Source of the DNA: CAIJNA01 sp964516815
GTDB lineage: Bacteria > Campylobacterota > Campylobacteria > Campylobacterales > Arcobacteraceae
Direction of reading: 5' to 3'
Assembly: GCA_964516815.1 (NCBI GenBank)
Contig: CAZEXK010000013.1
Location: 1 to 38,956 of the forward strand
DNA: 38,956 nt
The position numbers were made by a program, and so were the translations under genes. The notes under the pieces were generated by a model, which was not told the DNA's origin, made no database searches, and worked only from the letters and a program-made list of their open reading frames with translations. Below, piece after piece: positions 7,197 to 15,528 of this stretch (positions within the stretch are counted from its first letter, which is position 1; each line of letters opens with the position of its first letter).

Positions 7197-7842
7197 ATAT
7201 AAAAAAATATTCTTTTTAATATTGTTGAGTATTAGTGTTTTAAATGTTAATGCTGAAAACTATATTTTAAGTCATTCTGGATTATTAGATTTAAGAGCAA
7301 TTGACAAAATAAATATTATGGGAAATGAAGTTCAAGAAAAATTGAATATTCAAATATTTTTAGATGTTAAAGGAAATAATGGAATTGATTTAACATTGTC
7401 TATGCAAAATAAATTTAAATTGATGAAAAAAATAGAAAATAAGCTAATAGAAAAAATGAAAGCATTAACAAATAAAGAATTTATGATTTTAAGTATAGCA
7501 TTAGATCAAAAACATACCAATATATTGTATTCAAATGAACAATTAAAAAAGATTGTAGATAAAAATGATGTTTTAGATTCATATGTTATTCCATTATTAG
7601 CAGCAAAAGACAAAAATATATTAAAATCAAAAGTATCAGCAGCATCACTTAATGGCTTCGCCCAAATTGCAGATTCTTTAGCACATAAAAACAATATACA
7701 ACTCGAATCAAGTATAGGTAGTCAAGGTAAAACGGCTAGCACTATATGGAGAGTATTCATGTATACAATGGTAATAATTGGTATATTAGCATACTTTTTT
7801 ATTATACTAAAAGAGAAAAAAGCAAAAAAAAATAATGACTAA
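7171..7842 (+). CDS. TPM-domain-like membrane-anchored periplasmic protein
   Basis: About 223 residues. I start at ATG 7171; the TTG three bases earlier is also in frame. An N-terminal signal sequence (IFFLILLSISVLNVNA) is followed by a domain resembling TPM proteins: YILSHSGLLDLRAIDKIN, QEKLNIQIFLDVKGNNGIDL, EFMILSIALDQKHTNILYS. A C-terminal membrane helix (VFMYTMVIIGILAYFFIIL) and a basic tail complete it. TPM-domain proteins are linked in other systems to membrane-complex or photosystem repair. The gene overlaps the upstream 31-codon ORF by 26 bases and the FixH gene by eight, so it is translated as part of the cco operon. The family call rests on pattern resemblance only. Confidence 0.55.
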   Translation: MKLEYLLVKYKKIFFLILLSISVLNVNAENYILSHSGLLDLRAIDKINIMGNEVQEKLNIQIFLDVKGNNGIDLTLSMQNKFKLMKKIENKLIEKMKALTNKEFMILSIALDQKHTNILYSNEQLKKIVDKNDVLDSYVIPLLAAKDKNILKSKVSAASLNGFAQIADSLAHKNNIQLESSIGSQGKTASTIWRVFMYTMVIIGILAYFFIILKEKKAKKNND

Positions 7843-8389
7843 AAAAACAATATATACTATATTTTTAGCAAAATTTGTATTTTCACTAGCCCTTATATTT
7901 TGGACTATTAAAATTACTATGGGTGCAGGAGTTGGCTTAGACGATGACAATAGCTTTTTTAGTAATTATAAAGACATAGATACTCAATATAATAATATTA
8001 TGAATAATAATATCAATTTTAACAATAAATATAATACAAATATAAAAATAAACAATACAGCAATAAACGAACTATCTTTTAATGATGTATATTTATCTCA
8101 AAGAGTAATTCAAAATAGAAAAATAAATAAAAATATTTTAAATGTGAATAAAAATAAAATTTCAATTATAATTAGAGATAAAATAACAAATAAAATTATA
8201 AAAGACATTGATGTAAAAATAAAATTTACAAGACCCTCAACTCATGATGATAATTTAAATATTAGTTTACAAAATTCAAATAAAAATATAAACTTTATAA
8301 TAAACAAAAAAGCTTATTGGAATATAATGGGAATTATTAAAATAAATGATGATGAAGGTCAATTTTTTATAAAAACTAATTCTAAATAA
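7835..8389 (+). CDS. FixH family protein
   Basis: 184 residues. One N-terminal membrane helix (FLAKFVFSLALIFWTIKITM) is followed by an extracytoplasmic domain. FixH features: a YKDIDTQYNNIM segment right after the helix, a beta-sandwich with ISIIIRDKITNKIIKDIDVKIKF, the TRPS motif (usually xRPT/S), and AYWNIMGIIKI near the end. FixH-like proteins help cbb3 oxidase maturation, usually beside a CcoI/FixI copper ATPase, but no fixI or fixS is present here. The product is rich in Asn and Lys (long NN/NK stretches at about 50-75), reflecting AT pressure. It is the last gene of the cco operon. Confidence 0.7.
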   Translation: MTKKTIYTIFLAKFVFSLALIFWTIKITMGAGVGLDDDNSFFSNYKDIDTQYNNIMNNNINFNNKYNTNIKINNTAINELSFNDVYLSQRVIQNRKINKNILNVNKNKISIIIRDKITNKIIKDIDVKIKFTRPSTHDDNLNISLQNSNKNINFIINKKAYWNIMGIIKINDDEGQFFIKTNSK

Positions 8390-8404
8390 ACATATTTATA
8401 ATAT

Positions 8405-8926
8405 TTAAAGATCTTTAATTAAATTTTTTTCTTCGTTAACTGTAAGATAACGCCATTTTCCACTTGATATATTTAGATTAAATGTACCAATACTAATTCT
8501 ATTTAAATTTAAAACTTTTAATGCTGTACCAAATTTTGGATCTTTTAATGCCCCAAATAAACGACGAATATGTCGATTTTTACCTTCATCAATTTTTACC
8601 CTAAGCTTCGTTTTTGCACCACCTATGCTTATTTTTTGTACATCAAGAACTTTTAGTAAACCATGAATACTTTGTACACCTCTTTTTGCTATTTGGATAT
8701 GTTCATTCGTAACATAACCTCTAACCCAAATTTCGTATTCTTTAATGCAATTTCCAGGTCTTGTTAGCATATCACCTAATTTTCCATTTTGAGTAAATAA
8801 TAAAAGCCCTTTAGACTCTAAATCAAGTCTTCCTATTGGCATCCATCCATCAGTAAAAACCCAAATAGGTAAAAGATCATATACAGTTTTTCGTCCAATT
8901 ATTATTTTAGTATGTCTTTTAAAATT
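8405..8926 (-). pseudogene. 5'-truncated RsuA/RluB-family pseudouridine synthase
   Basis: The catalytic core is present: GRLDLESKGLLLFTQNGK with the catalytic Asp, then KEYEIWVRG, and EGKNRHIRRLFGAL near the C-terminus, closely matching COG1187 enzymes that modify uridine in rRNA. The first ATG (8842, MPIGRLD) lies directly at the catalytic motif. The frame stays open upstream to 8926 and encodes GRKTVYDLLPIW, clearly part of the family, but no start codon fits. A TAA at 8927-8929 and two more stops further up close the frame. The N-terminal 40 or so residues with the KP-x-G motif are absent. A frameshift within the AT-rich region or a deletion would explain it. I treat it as a decayed gene; a TTG/ATT start is a weak alternative. 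Confidence 0.65.
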
Positions 8927-9023
8927 TTAAGAGATATACTTAAATGCATCTTATTAGCAGTGTTCTAAGCATGAAATCATTGCTATATTTTGTGAACAGA
9001 TATCTAAGTATTTTTAAATATGT

Positions 9024-9029
9024 TATAAT
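9024..9029 (+). promoter_or_regulatory. putative -10 box for addB
   Basis: TATAAT, 28 bases before the preferred addB ATG (9058), in the spacer between the truncated pseudouridine synthase and addB. Distance and sequence fit a sigma70 promoter. Confidence 0.5.
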
Positions 9030-9057
9030 AACAAAAATAAATTTTAGGTAATAGTTG

Positions 9058-11406
9058 ATGCAAGATGATTTTAATACATTAATAGTATTTCCAACTTCAA
9101 GAGCGATAAGACAATATGTTGATGATAGAAAAAGCACAAATTCATTTTTGATTAAAGCTATTAGTATTGGTGATTTTTTTTCTAAAGTTGTACTTAGTAA
9201 AGATAAGGTTTTGATATCTAGTGATTTGAGAATTTTGTATTTAAAAGAAGCAATTAGTAAAATAGACATTGATAAATTAGGTCTTAGTAGTAATTTTTCA
9301 AAATTTTATACACAAAGTGAATATATATTCAAATTTTTTAATGAATTAAATAGCGAATTTAAAAATATAGATGATTTAAATGATGCTGATACTTACGCTT
9401 TTTATTTGGAGCATTTGAGTATTTTAAAGCAAATATATAAAAAATATAGTGAAATATTAGAAAAAAATAATTGTGTAGATTCTTCATTGTTACCTACAAA
9501 TTATGAAATAAATCATGATTATATAAATACATATAAATATATACAAATAAATTATGAAGGTTATTTTTCATCATATGAATTTGAAATTATTAAAAAAATA
9601 TCTAAATTTGTAAATGTAAAAATAGATGTTCTAATAAATGAATTTAATACAAAAAATATAGAACTTTTTGATAATATAAATGTTGATGTAAAAGTTAATA
9701 CAGCATATACAATTGATATTTCCAATGAAATAATAATAAATGAAAAACCTTATAACAATAAATTAAAAAATCATGTAATTTATCCAATAAAACAAAGAAT
9801 CACACAAGTAGCTTTCATAAAGTATTCTATTGCAAATATGATAAAATCAGGTTTACAAGCACAAAATATTGCTGTTATATTACCAGATGAAAAATTTGTT
9901 ATGTATTTAAAATTATTTGACAATGAAAAAAATTTTAACTTTGCTATGGGTAATGATATTAAAAATTCGCATACTTTAAAAACTGCAAATGCTATTTATG
10001 TTTTTTTAAATAAAAATGAACCAAAAGATGCCAAAAGAATACAGTATTTTGATATACCTTTAGAGTATATACAAAATGACATTGAAGCATTTTGGAATAA
10101 AAATGTTAAAAAAGATAATTTATTTGATATTATTGATTATATAAATAGTAATGAAAAAGATACTCAAATACAAGAAAAAATATTTGAAATTAAATTATCT
10201 TTAGAAAATTTATTGTTTAATGACACCTTTGTATTTGAAGAACAAATAAAATTAAAAGATGCGTATAAAATATATCTTTCAAAACTAAATAAAATTACTA
10301 TTGATGATACAAGAAGTGGTAAAATTACAGTCATTGGTATCTTAGAAAGTAGAAGTGTATCTTATGATGGAGTAATTGTTATTGATTTTAATGATGATAA
10401 AGTTCCTAAAAGAAGTATAAAAGACAAGTTTATTTCTACTAAAGTAAAAAAACAAGCGAGCCTTCCTACATTAAAACATAGAGAAGATTTACAAAAATAT
10501 TATTATAAAAGACTTTTTGATAAAGCAAAACAAATTTCAATATCATATGTAAATGATGATGCAAATACAATCAGTAGATTTTCCACACAGTTATTTGATA
10601 AATCAAATATAATTAAAGCTGACTTTTCTAATATATTACAAAAATACAAAGAAATAAATATTTTTGATGATGACATTGTACATGATATTGATTTATCTTT
10701 GCAAGAGTGGTCTGCGACATCCTTAAAAACATATTTACAATGTAAAAGAAAGTATTATTTTTCATATATTTTAAAAATAAAAGACCATAGTATAAGTTTA
10801 AAACCACAAGCATATGAATTAGGTAAAATTGTTCATGATGTATTAGAAAAGATATATAAACATAAGAATGTTTCTTATGAAAACTTATGTAAACACATAG
10901 ATATTTATCAAAATAAAAATCCATATCTGAGTTTAGAATTAGAAATTTGGAAAAAAAAATTACAAAAATTTATAAATAAAGAACAAATAAGATTTAAACA
11001 AGGAATAAATGTATATTCCTTAGAAAAAAAGTTTAACATTATATATAAAGGCATAAAAATAAAAGGTGCAATTGATAGAATTGATAAACTAAAAGATAAT
11101 TCTTATGCAATATTAGATTACAAAACATCAAGTTCACTTAAAATAGATAGTGCAAAAACACTAGAACATGCCAATGACTTTCAACTAGAGTTTTATTATT
11201 TAGCTTTAAGGGATTTAAATGTATCACAAGTTTCTTATTATGATTTAAATGATGCTAGCATTAAAGATGAAATCTTATTGAATGAAAAAATTGCGTTGCT
11301 TGATAATATTTTTATCTCACTTAAAACAAAAAATGTAAATTTTACAAAATGTAAAGATACAAAAGTATGTACATTTTGCATTTATAAAACAATTTGTAAT
11401 AGATAA
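9058..11406 (+). CDS. addB: AddB-type PD-(D/E)XK nuclease (double-strand break repair)
   Basis: 782 residues from ATG 9058; the preceding TTG is less likely. In AddAB the B subunit carries a nuclease and an Fe-S staple and processes DNA ends for RecA loading. The C-terminal nuclease domain is clear: C562 in LQCKRKYYF, LGKIVHDVLEK, D687-Y-K689-T in ILDYKTSS, and the C771-x2-C774-x5-C780 triad that with C562 would hold the 4Fe-4S cluster. The N-terminus (TLIVFPTSRAIRQYV) resembles the inactivated helicase half; I see no Walker A motif, in keeping with the short AddB of Campylobacterota. In Campylobacter jejuni addA lies beside addB near the cco genes; here the next gene is moxR, so addA must be elsewhere. 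Confidence 0.82.
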   Translation: MQDDFNTLIVFPTSRAIRQYVDDRKSTNSFLIKAISIGDFFSKVVLSKDKVLISSDLRILYLKEAISKIDIDKLGLSSNFSKFYTQSEYIFKFFNELNSEFKNIDDLNDADTYAFYLEHLSILKQIYKKYSEILEKNNCVDSSLLPTNYEINHDYINTYKYIQINYEGYFSSYEFEIIKKISKFVNVKIDVLINEFNTKNIELFDNINVDVKVNTAYTIDISNEIIINEKPYNNKLKNHVIYPIKQRITQVAFIKYSIANMIKSGLQAQNIAVILPDEKFVMYLKLFDNEKNFNFAMGNDIKNSHTLKTANAIYVFLNKNEPKDAKRIQYFDIPLEYIQNDIEAFWNKNVKKDNLFDIIDYINSNEKDTQIQEKIFEIKLSLENLLFNDTFVFEEQIKLKDAYKIYLSKLNKITIDDTRSGKITVIGILESRSVSYDGVIVIDFNDDKVPKRSIKDKFISTKVKKQASLPTLKHREDLQKYYYKRLFDKAKQISISYVNDDANTISRFSTQLFDKSNIIKADFSNILQKYKEINIFDDDIVHDIDLSLQEWSATSLKTYLQCKRKYYFSYILKIKDHSISLKPQAYELGKIVHDVLEKIYKHKNVSYENLCKHIDIYQNKNPYLSLELEIWKKKLQKFINKEQIRFKQGINVYSLEKKFNIIYKGIKIKGAIDRIDKLKDNSYAILDYKTSSSLKIDSAKTLEHANDFQLEFYYLALRDLNVSQVSYYDLNDASIKDEILLNEKIALLDNIFISLKTKNVNFTKCKDTKVCTFCIYKTICNR

Positions 11407-11468
11407 AAATATAATTTTATACAAATAATATAGATTTATATTGCCATTAAAATTTTATTAATTTTTGA

Positions 11469-11474
11469 TATAAT
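11469..11474 (+). promoter_or_regulatory. putative -10 box for the Bat operon
   Basis: TATAAT, 29 bases before the moxR ATG, in the 97-base spacer after addB. A TGATATAATAT context and an AAGGA ribosome binding site downstream make this one of the better promoter candidates in the window. Confidence 0.5.
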
Positions 11475-11503
11475 ATACGCAATTTTGATAAGGAAAAGTA
11501 TTA

Positions 11504-12445
11504 ATGCTAATAAATAATATAAAAGAAGAAATTAAAAAAGTTATAGTAGGACAAGAAGAACTTATAAATGGTATGCTAATTGCATTGTTAAGTGAAGGTC
11601 ATATATTAGTCGAAGGTGTACCAGGACTTGCTAAAACTAGTGCTATCAATTCTTTAGCGCAGACTTTAGGATTTGATTTTAAAAGAATACAGTTTACTGC
11701 TGATTTATTGCCAAGTGATGTAACAGGAAGTGAAATTTTAGATTTAAAAAATAATGACTTTAAAATAAAACACGGACCAATATTTACAAATTTACTTTTA
11801 GCAGATGAGATAAATAGAGCAGGTGCAAAAGTACAATCTGCGCTTCTTGAAGCTATGGCAGAAAAACAAGTTACAATTGCGGAAGAAACATTAAAACTAG
11901 ACTCACCTTTTATGGTATTAGCAACTGCAAATCCAGTTGAACAAGAAGGTACTTATGAATTGCCTGAAGCTTCTTTAGATAGATTTATGATAAAAGTAAA
12001 AGTAGGATATAACACCATAGATGAAGAGTTTGAAATAGTACAAAGAGTAGCTAAAAAAGGTTTTGAAACCATAAATAAGTTAGGTGATATTGAAGAATTT
12101 AATTTACTTAAACAAAAAGTTAAAGATGTACATATAGATGATGAATTATCAAAATATATTTTAAGAATAGTTTTTGCTAGTAGAAACCCTAAAGATTATG
12201 GATTAAGTGAAATATCTCAATATATTGATTTTGGAGCTAGTCCTAGAGGAAGCATTGATTTATACAAAGCATGTAAAGCTTATGCTTTCATAAATGATAA
12301 AGATTTTGTAACTCCAAGAGATGTTGCAAAAGTGTCTTATTTAGTTTTAAGACATAGAATTATTTTAAACTACGAAGCAATGGCTGCTGATATAACAACA
12401 GATGATATTATATTAAAAATATTACAAAAAATACCAGCACCCTAA
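11504..12445 (+). CDS. MoxR family AAA+ ATPase
   Basis: 313 residues. Walker A GVPGLAKT at 38-45, Walker B LLADEINRA, sensor 1 ATANPVEQEG and the ASLDRFM arginine-finger region identify a MoxR ATPase. MoxR proteins act as chaperones, often with VWA-domain partners encoded next to them, which is the case here. It is the first gene of a seven-gene operon (MoxR, DUF58, small membrane protein, two VWA proteins, TPR protein, BatD). The stop codon touches the DUF58 start. A ribosome binding site (AAGGAAAA) precedes the ATG. Confidence 0.93.
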   Translation: MLINNIKEEIKKVIVGQEELINGMLIALLSEGHILVEGVPGLAKTSAINSLAQTLGFDFKRIQFTADLLPSDVTGSEILDLKNNDFKIKHGPIFTNLLLADEINRAGAKVQSALLEAMAEKQVTIAEETLKLDSPFMVLATANPVEQEGTYELPEASLDRFMIKVKVGYNTIDEEFEIVQRVAKKGFETINKLGDIEEFNLLKQKVKDVHIDDELSKYILRIVFASRNPKDYGLSEISQYIDFGASPRGSIDLYKACKAYAFINDKDFVTPRDVAKVSYLVLRHRIILNYEAMAADITTDDIILKILQKIPAP

Positions 12446-13279
12446 ATGAGTATCTCTAGACAAAAGAGTGTATTATTAAAAAGTAAAAAGAAGCTTTTTT
12501 TAAATACTGATGGTGAACATACTTCATTATTTAATGGAGATGGGCTAGATTTTAAAGAAATAAGGGAATATTCAAGTGGCGATGATATACGTCATATTAA
12601 TTGGAAAGTAACAGCTAGAAAACGATCAACAAATGTAAATGTATTTAACGAAGATAAACAAATAAATATAGTTTTGGTGTATTTAAATGCAGGTAGTATT
12701 TACTTTGGAAGTAATAAAAGTAAACAAGATACTATGATAGAAGTTATGACAATATTGGGAAATACTGCCTTAAGGAAAAATGATTTATTGAGTACTTTAT
12801 TTTTTTCTTCTAAAGAAGAAAAATTTTATAAAGCAAAAAAAAATAATAAAATAATAGATATAAATATAAATACAGCTTATGAATTAAAACCTTTAGGTAA
12901 AAGTATTGATTATAAAAAACTATCACATTATTTACTTGGAAATATAAAAAAGAAATCATTGATATTTTTAATTGGAGATTTTTTACAATTACCTGAATTA
13001 AAACTATTATCTAAAAAGCATGAGGTTTATTGTGCAATTGTAAGAGATAAGCTTGAAGATGAATTATTTTTTAAAGGAGAGTTTGATTTTAAAGATACTT
13101 CATCAAATAATAAGCAAAGTATATTTATAGATGAAAGTACTATAAAAAAATATAATGAAATGATGAAAGTTCATGATAAATTATTATTTTCTTCACTGAA
13201 AAAATCAAATATAAAATATAAAAAAATGTATACTTCAGATGATACTTTAAAAGAACTTCAAAAATTAGTAAAGGGATGA
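12446..13279 (+). CDS. DUF58 domain protein of the Bat/MoxR operon
   Basis: 277 residues, soluble. The DUF58 signature is seen early: GDGLDFKEIREYSSGDDIRHINWKVTARK broken here as the pieces FKEIREYSSGDDIRHINW and VTARKRSTNVNVFNEDKQ (about residues 30-72). The remainder has a VWA-like fold (IVLVYLNAGSI, FLIGDFLQLPEL). DUF58 proteins nearly always pair with MoxR ATPases. It starts directly after the MoxR stop, and the following gene starts one base after its own stop. Confidence 0.88.
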   Translation: MSISRQKSVLLKSKKKLFLNTDGEHTSLFNGDGLDFKEIREYSSGDDIRHINWKVTARKRSTNVNVFNEDKQINIVLVYLNAGSIYFGSNKSKQDTMIEVMTILGNTALRKNDLLSTLFFSSKEEKFYKAKKNNKIIDININTAYELKPLGKSIDYKKLSHYLLGNIKKKSLIFLIGDFLQLPELKLLSKKHEVYCAIVRDKLEDELFFKGEFDFKDTSSNNKQSIFIDESTIKKYNEMMKVHDKLLFSSLKKSNIKYKKMYTSDDTLKELQKLVKG

Positions 13280-13280
13280 G

Positions 13281-13658
13281 TTGGATAAGTTAAAAGATAT
13301 TAAACCTTCACAAATTATAAATATAGATTTTTATTTTTATATAAATATACTAATAGCAATTTTGATTATAGTTATAATATATTATTTTATTAAGTATCTT
13401 ATAAATAAAAAAAAGAAAAAACTTACAACTTATGATATTTCTTCAAACTTCTTAAAAAATATGAGTTTTGATGAAGAAACAAAAGAAATTGTATATTCAT
13501 TTACTTTACATGGAGCTAATTGTGTAAGCAAAAAAAGTCAAGATGAGTATATACAAATAGTAAGTGAACTAGAACAATACAAATATAAAAAAGATGTGCA
13601 AAGTATCTCACTTAGTACAATAAATAACATGAAAAACTTTATAAAGGTTCATATATAA
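13281..13658 (+). CDS. small membrane protein of the Bat operon (DUF4381-like)
   Basis: 125 residues starting with TTG 13281, with AAAGGG just upstream overlapping the DUF58 stop. No ATG fits in that frame. One membrane helix (YINILIAILIIVIIYYFIKYL) with a basic flank is followed by a helical cytoplasmic domain (KNMSFDEETKEIVYSFTLHG). Position and topology match the DUF4381-type protein found between DUF58 and BatA in Bat operons, although similarity is hard to judge by eye. Its stop overlaps the BatA start by one base. Confidence 0.6.
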   Translation: MDKLKDIKPSQIINIDFYFYINILIAILIIVIIYYFIKYLINKKKKKLTTYDISSNFLKNMSFDEETKEIVYSFTLHGANCVSKKSQDEYIQIVSELEQYKYKKDVQSISLSTINNMKNFIKVHI

Positions 13659-14557
13659 TGAGTAATTTTAACAATATTGTATTTGAATACCCTTATGTAT
13701 TTTTACTTTTTATTTTATATATATTATGTACATATTTATGTAAAAGTACAAAAAAAAGTTTGTATTTTTCAAATATGGATATGCTTAAAAGTGCAAGTAA
13801 AAATTCTTTTTGGATTGAAAAAAGCATTAAATTTTTACTCATAGTATCAGTTTTAATAACTCTGGCTAGTCCAATAATAAAAGATGAAGTTATAGTAAAT
13901 GACAATAAAGGATATGAAATATCTTTAATACTTGATGCAAGTGGTAGCATGCTTGAAGCTAATAAATTTAAAGTAACTAAAAGTATATTACAAGAATTTA
14001 TTAAACAAAGGCAAAGCGATAGATTAGCATTGAGTATATTCGCTGATTTTGCCTATGTTGCAGTACCATTAACTTATGATAAAAAATCAATTCTTGAACT
14101 ACTAAAACATGTTGAAGTTGGTATAGCAGGACAAAGACAAACAGCACTTTATGAAGCTTTGTTTTTATCTTCAAATTTATATAAAAATTCTAAAGCAAAA
14201 GAAAAAATAGCAATATTGTTAACTGATGGATATGATACCTCAAATACTATTCCTTTGGATGTAGCCATTGCAAAAGCTAAAAAATATAATATTAAAGTAT
14301 ACACAGTTGGTATTGGTGGAGTTGGTGATTTTGATCCAAATGTATTACAAGAAATAGCTAGTAAAACAGGTGGAAACTTTTTTCAAGCAAATACATTTGA
14401 AAAATTAAAAGAAATATACAATCATATAAATAGTCTAGAAAAAAGTGAGATAAAAACACAAAAACTAATAAAAGTAGAATACTTGTATATGTATTCTTTA
14501 TATGTAGCAATATTTATGTTATTTATTTTACTTATATTAAATAGGAAATATTCATGA
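13658..14557 (+). CDS. batA: VWA-domain membrane protein, BatA-like
   Basis: 299 residues. Two N-terminal membrane segments (about 10-25 and 52-72), a von Willebrand A domain and a C-terminal helix (MYSLYVAIFMLFILLIL). The MIDAS motif D93-A-S95-G-S97 is complete, with ILLTDGYDTSNT supplying the later Asp; metal binding is therefore expected. BatA/BatB form a periplasmic-facing membrane complex with Bat C-E; in Bacteroides it was named for aerotolerance, in Francisella and Leptospira for stress tolerance. The gene overlaps batB by four bases. Confidence 0.85.
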   Translation: MSNFNNIVFEYPYVFLLFILYILCTYLCKSTKKSLYFSNMDMLKSASKNSFWIEKSIKFLLIVSVLITLASPIIKDEVIVNDNKGYEISLILDASGSMLEANKFKVTKSILQEFIKQRQSDRLALSIFADFAYVAVPLTYDKKSILELLKHVEVGIAGQRQTALYEALFLSSNLYKNSKAKEKIAILLTDGYDTSNTIPLDVAIAKAKKYNIKVYTVGIGGVGDFDPNVLQEIASKTGGNFFQANTFEKLKEIYNHINSLEKSEIKTQKLIKVEYLYMYSLYVAIFMLFILLILNRKYS

Positions 14558-15528
14558 TATTTGATAATTTTATATTTTTAAATTTACAAGCATTTTGGTT
14601 ATTGCTTAGTATTGTAGTTTTTTTGTTTGTATCTGCATATGTAAATACATACGAAAATTTATTTAGTAAAGAAATGTTAAATAAAATCATATTAGGAAAG
14701 AGTAGAAAAAAACTAAATTTTATTTTACTATTTATTGCTTTTATTTTATTAATTATTACTCTTGGTCGTCCTGTACTTAGTAATGAACCTATTAAAGTAA
14801 AACAAAATAATTTAGCACTTATGGTAGCTTTTGATATATCAAGATCTATGCAATGTGAAGATGTATTTCCAAATAGACTAGCTTTTGCTAAAAATAAATT
14901 TGATAGTTTATTAAAAAATTTGAGTAATGAAAAGATTGGAGCTTTAGCTTTTTCTTCTAGAGCATTTTTAATAGCACCTATTACCAATGACTACCATACT
15001 TTAAAATATCTTATTAAAAATATAAATACAAAGTATATAAGTGTGAATGGTTCTGATATATATGAGGCTTTACAAAGTACTAAAGTATTATTAAGTCAAA
15101 ATAAACAAAAATCATTAATAATTTTTACTGATGGAACTGATAAAATTGAATTTGATAAAGAAATAAAATTTGCAAAACAAAACGACATAAAAGTTTTTAT
15201 TTATGCTATTGCAACTAAAAAAGGCGGAGTTATAAAAACAAAAGATGCAGTAGTAAAAGATGAAAATGGTAATATAGTTATCACAAAACTAAATACATCT
15301 ATAAAACAATTGGCTTTGCAAACTTCAGGTGCTTATTTAGAATATTCATCATCTAAAAACGATATCAAAAAGTTTGTGAATATTATTAAAAAAAGTTTTA
15401 CAAATACTAAAAAAGAACAAAAAGATGTAATAATAAGTACAAATCAGGAACTATTTTACTTTCCTTTAGCACTTGCGTTATTGTTTATATTTATAGCCAT
15501 AAACGGCTTTAAAAGAGAAGTAAAATGA
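14554..15528 (+). CDS. batB: VWA-domain membrane protein, BatB-like
   Basis: 324 residues with the same plan as BatA: two N-terminal helices (LLSIVVFLFVSAYV, FILLFIAFILLIITLG), VWA domain, and a C-terminal helix (FYFPLALALLFIFIAING). The MIDAS is D94-I-S96-R-S98, followed by MQCEDVFPNR, the usual BatB form, and IIFTDGTDKIEF. It starts inside the batA stop (ATGA overlap) and overlaps the TPR gene by four bases. Paralogous to the preceding gene, with which it likely forms a complex. Confidence 0.85.
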   Translation: MIFDNFIFLNLQAFWLLLSIVVFLFVSAYVNTYENLFSKEMLNKIILGKSRKKLNFILLFIAFILLIITLGRPVLSNEPIKVKQNNLALMVAFDISRSMQCEDVFPNRLAFAKNKFDSLLKNLSNEKIGALAFSSRAFLIAPITNDYHTLKYLIKNINTKYISVNGSDIYEALQSTKVLLSQNKQKSLIIFTDGTDKIEFDKEIKFAKQNDIKVFIYAIATKKGGVIKTKDAVVKDENGNIVITKLNTSIKQLALQTSGAYLEYSSSKNDIKKFVNIIKKSFTNTKKEQKDVIISTNQELFYFPLALALLFIFIAINGFKREVK

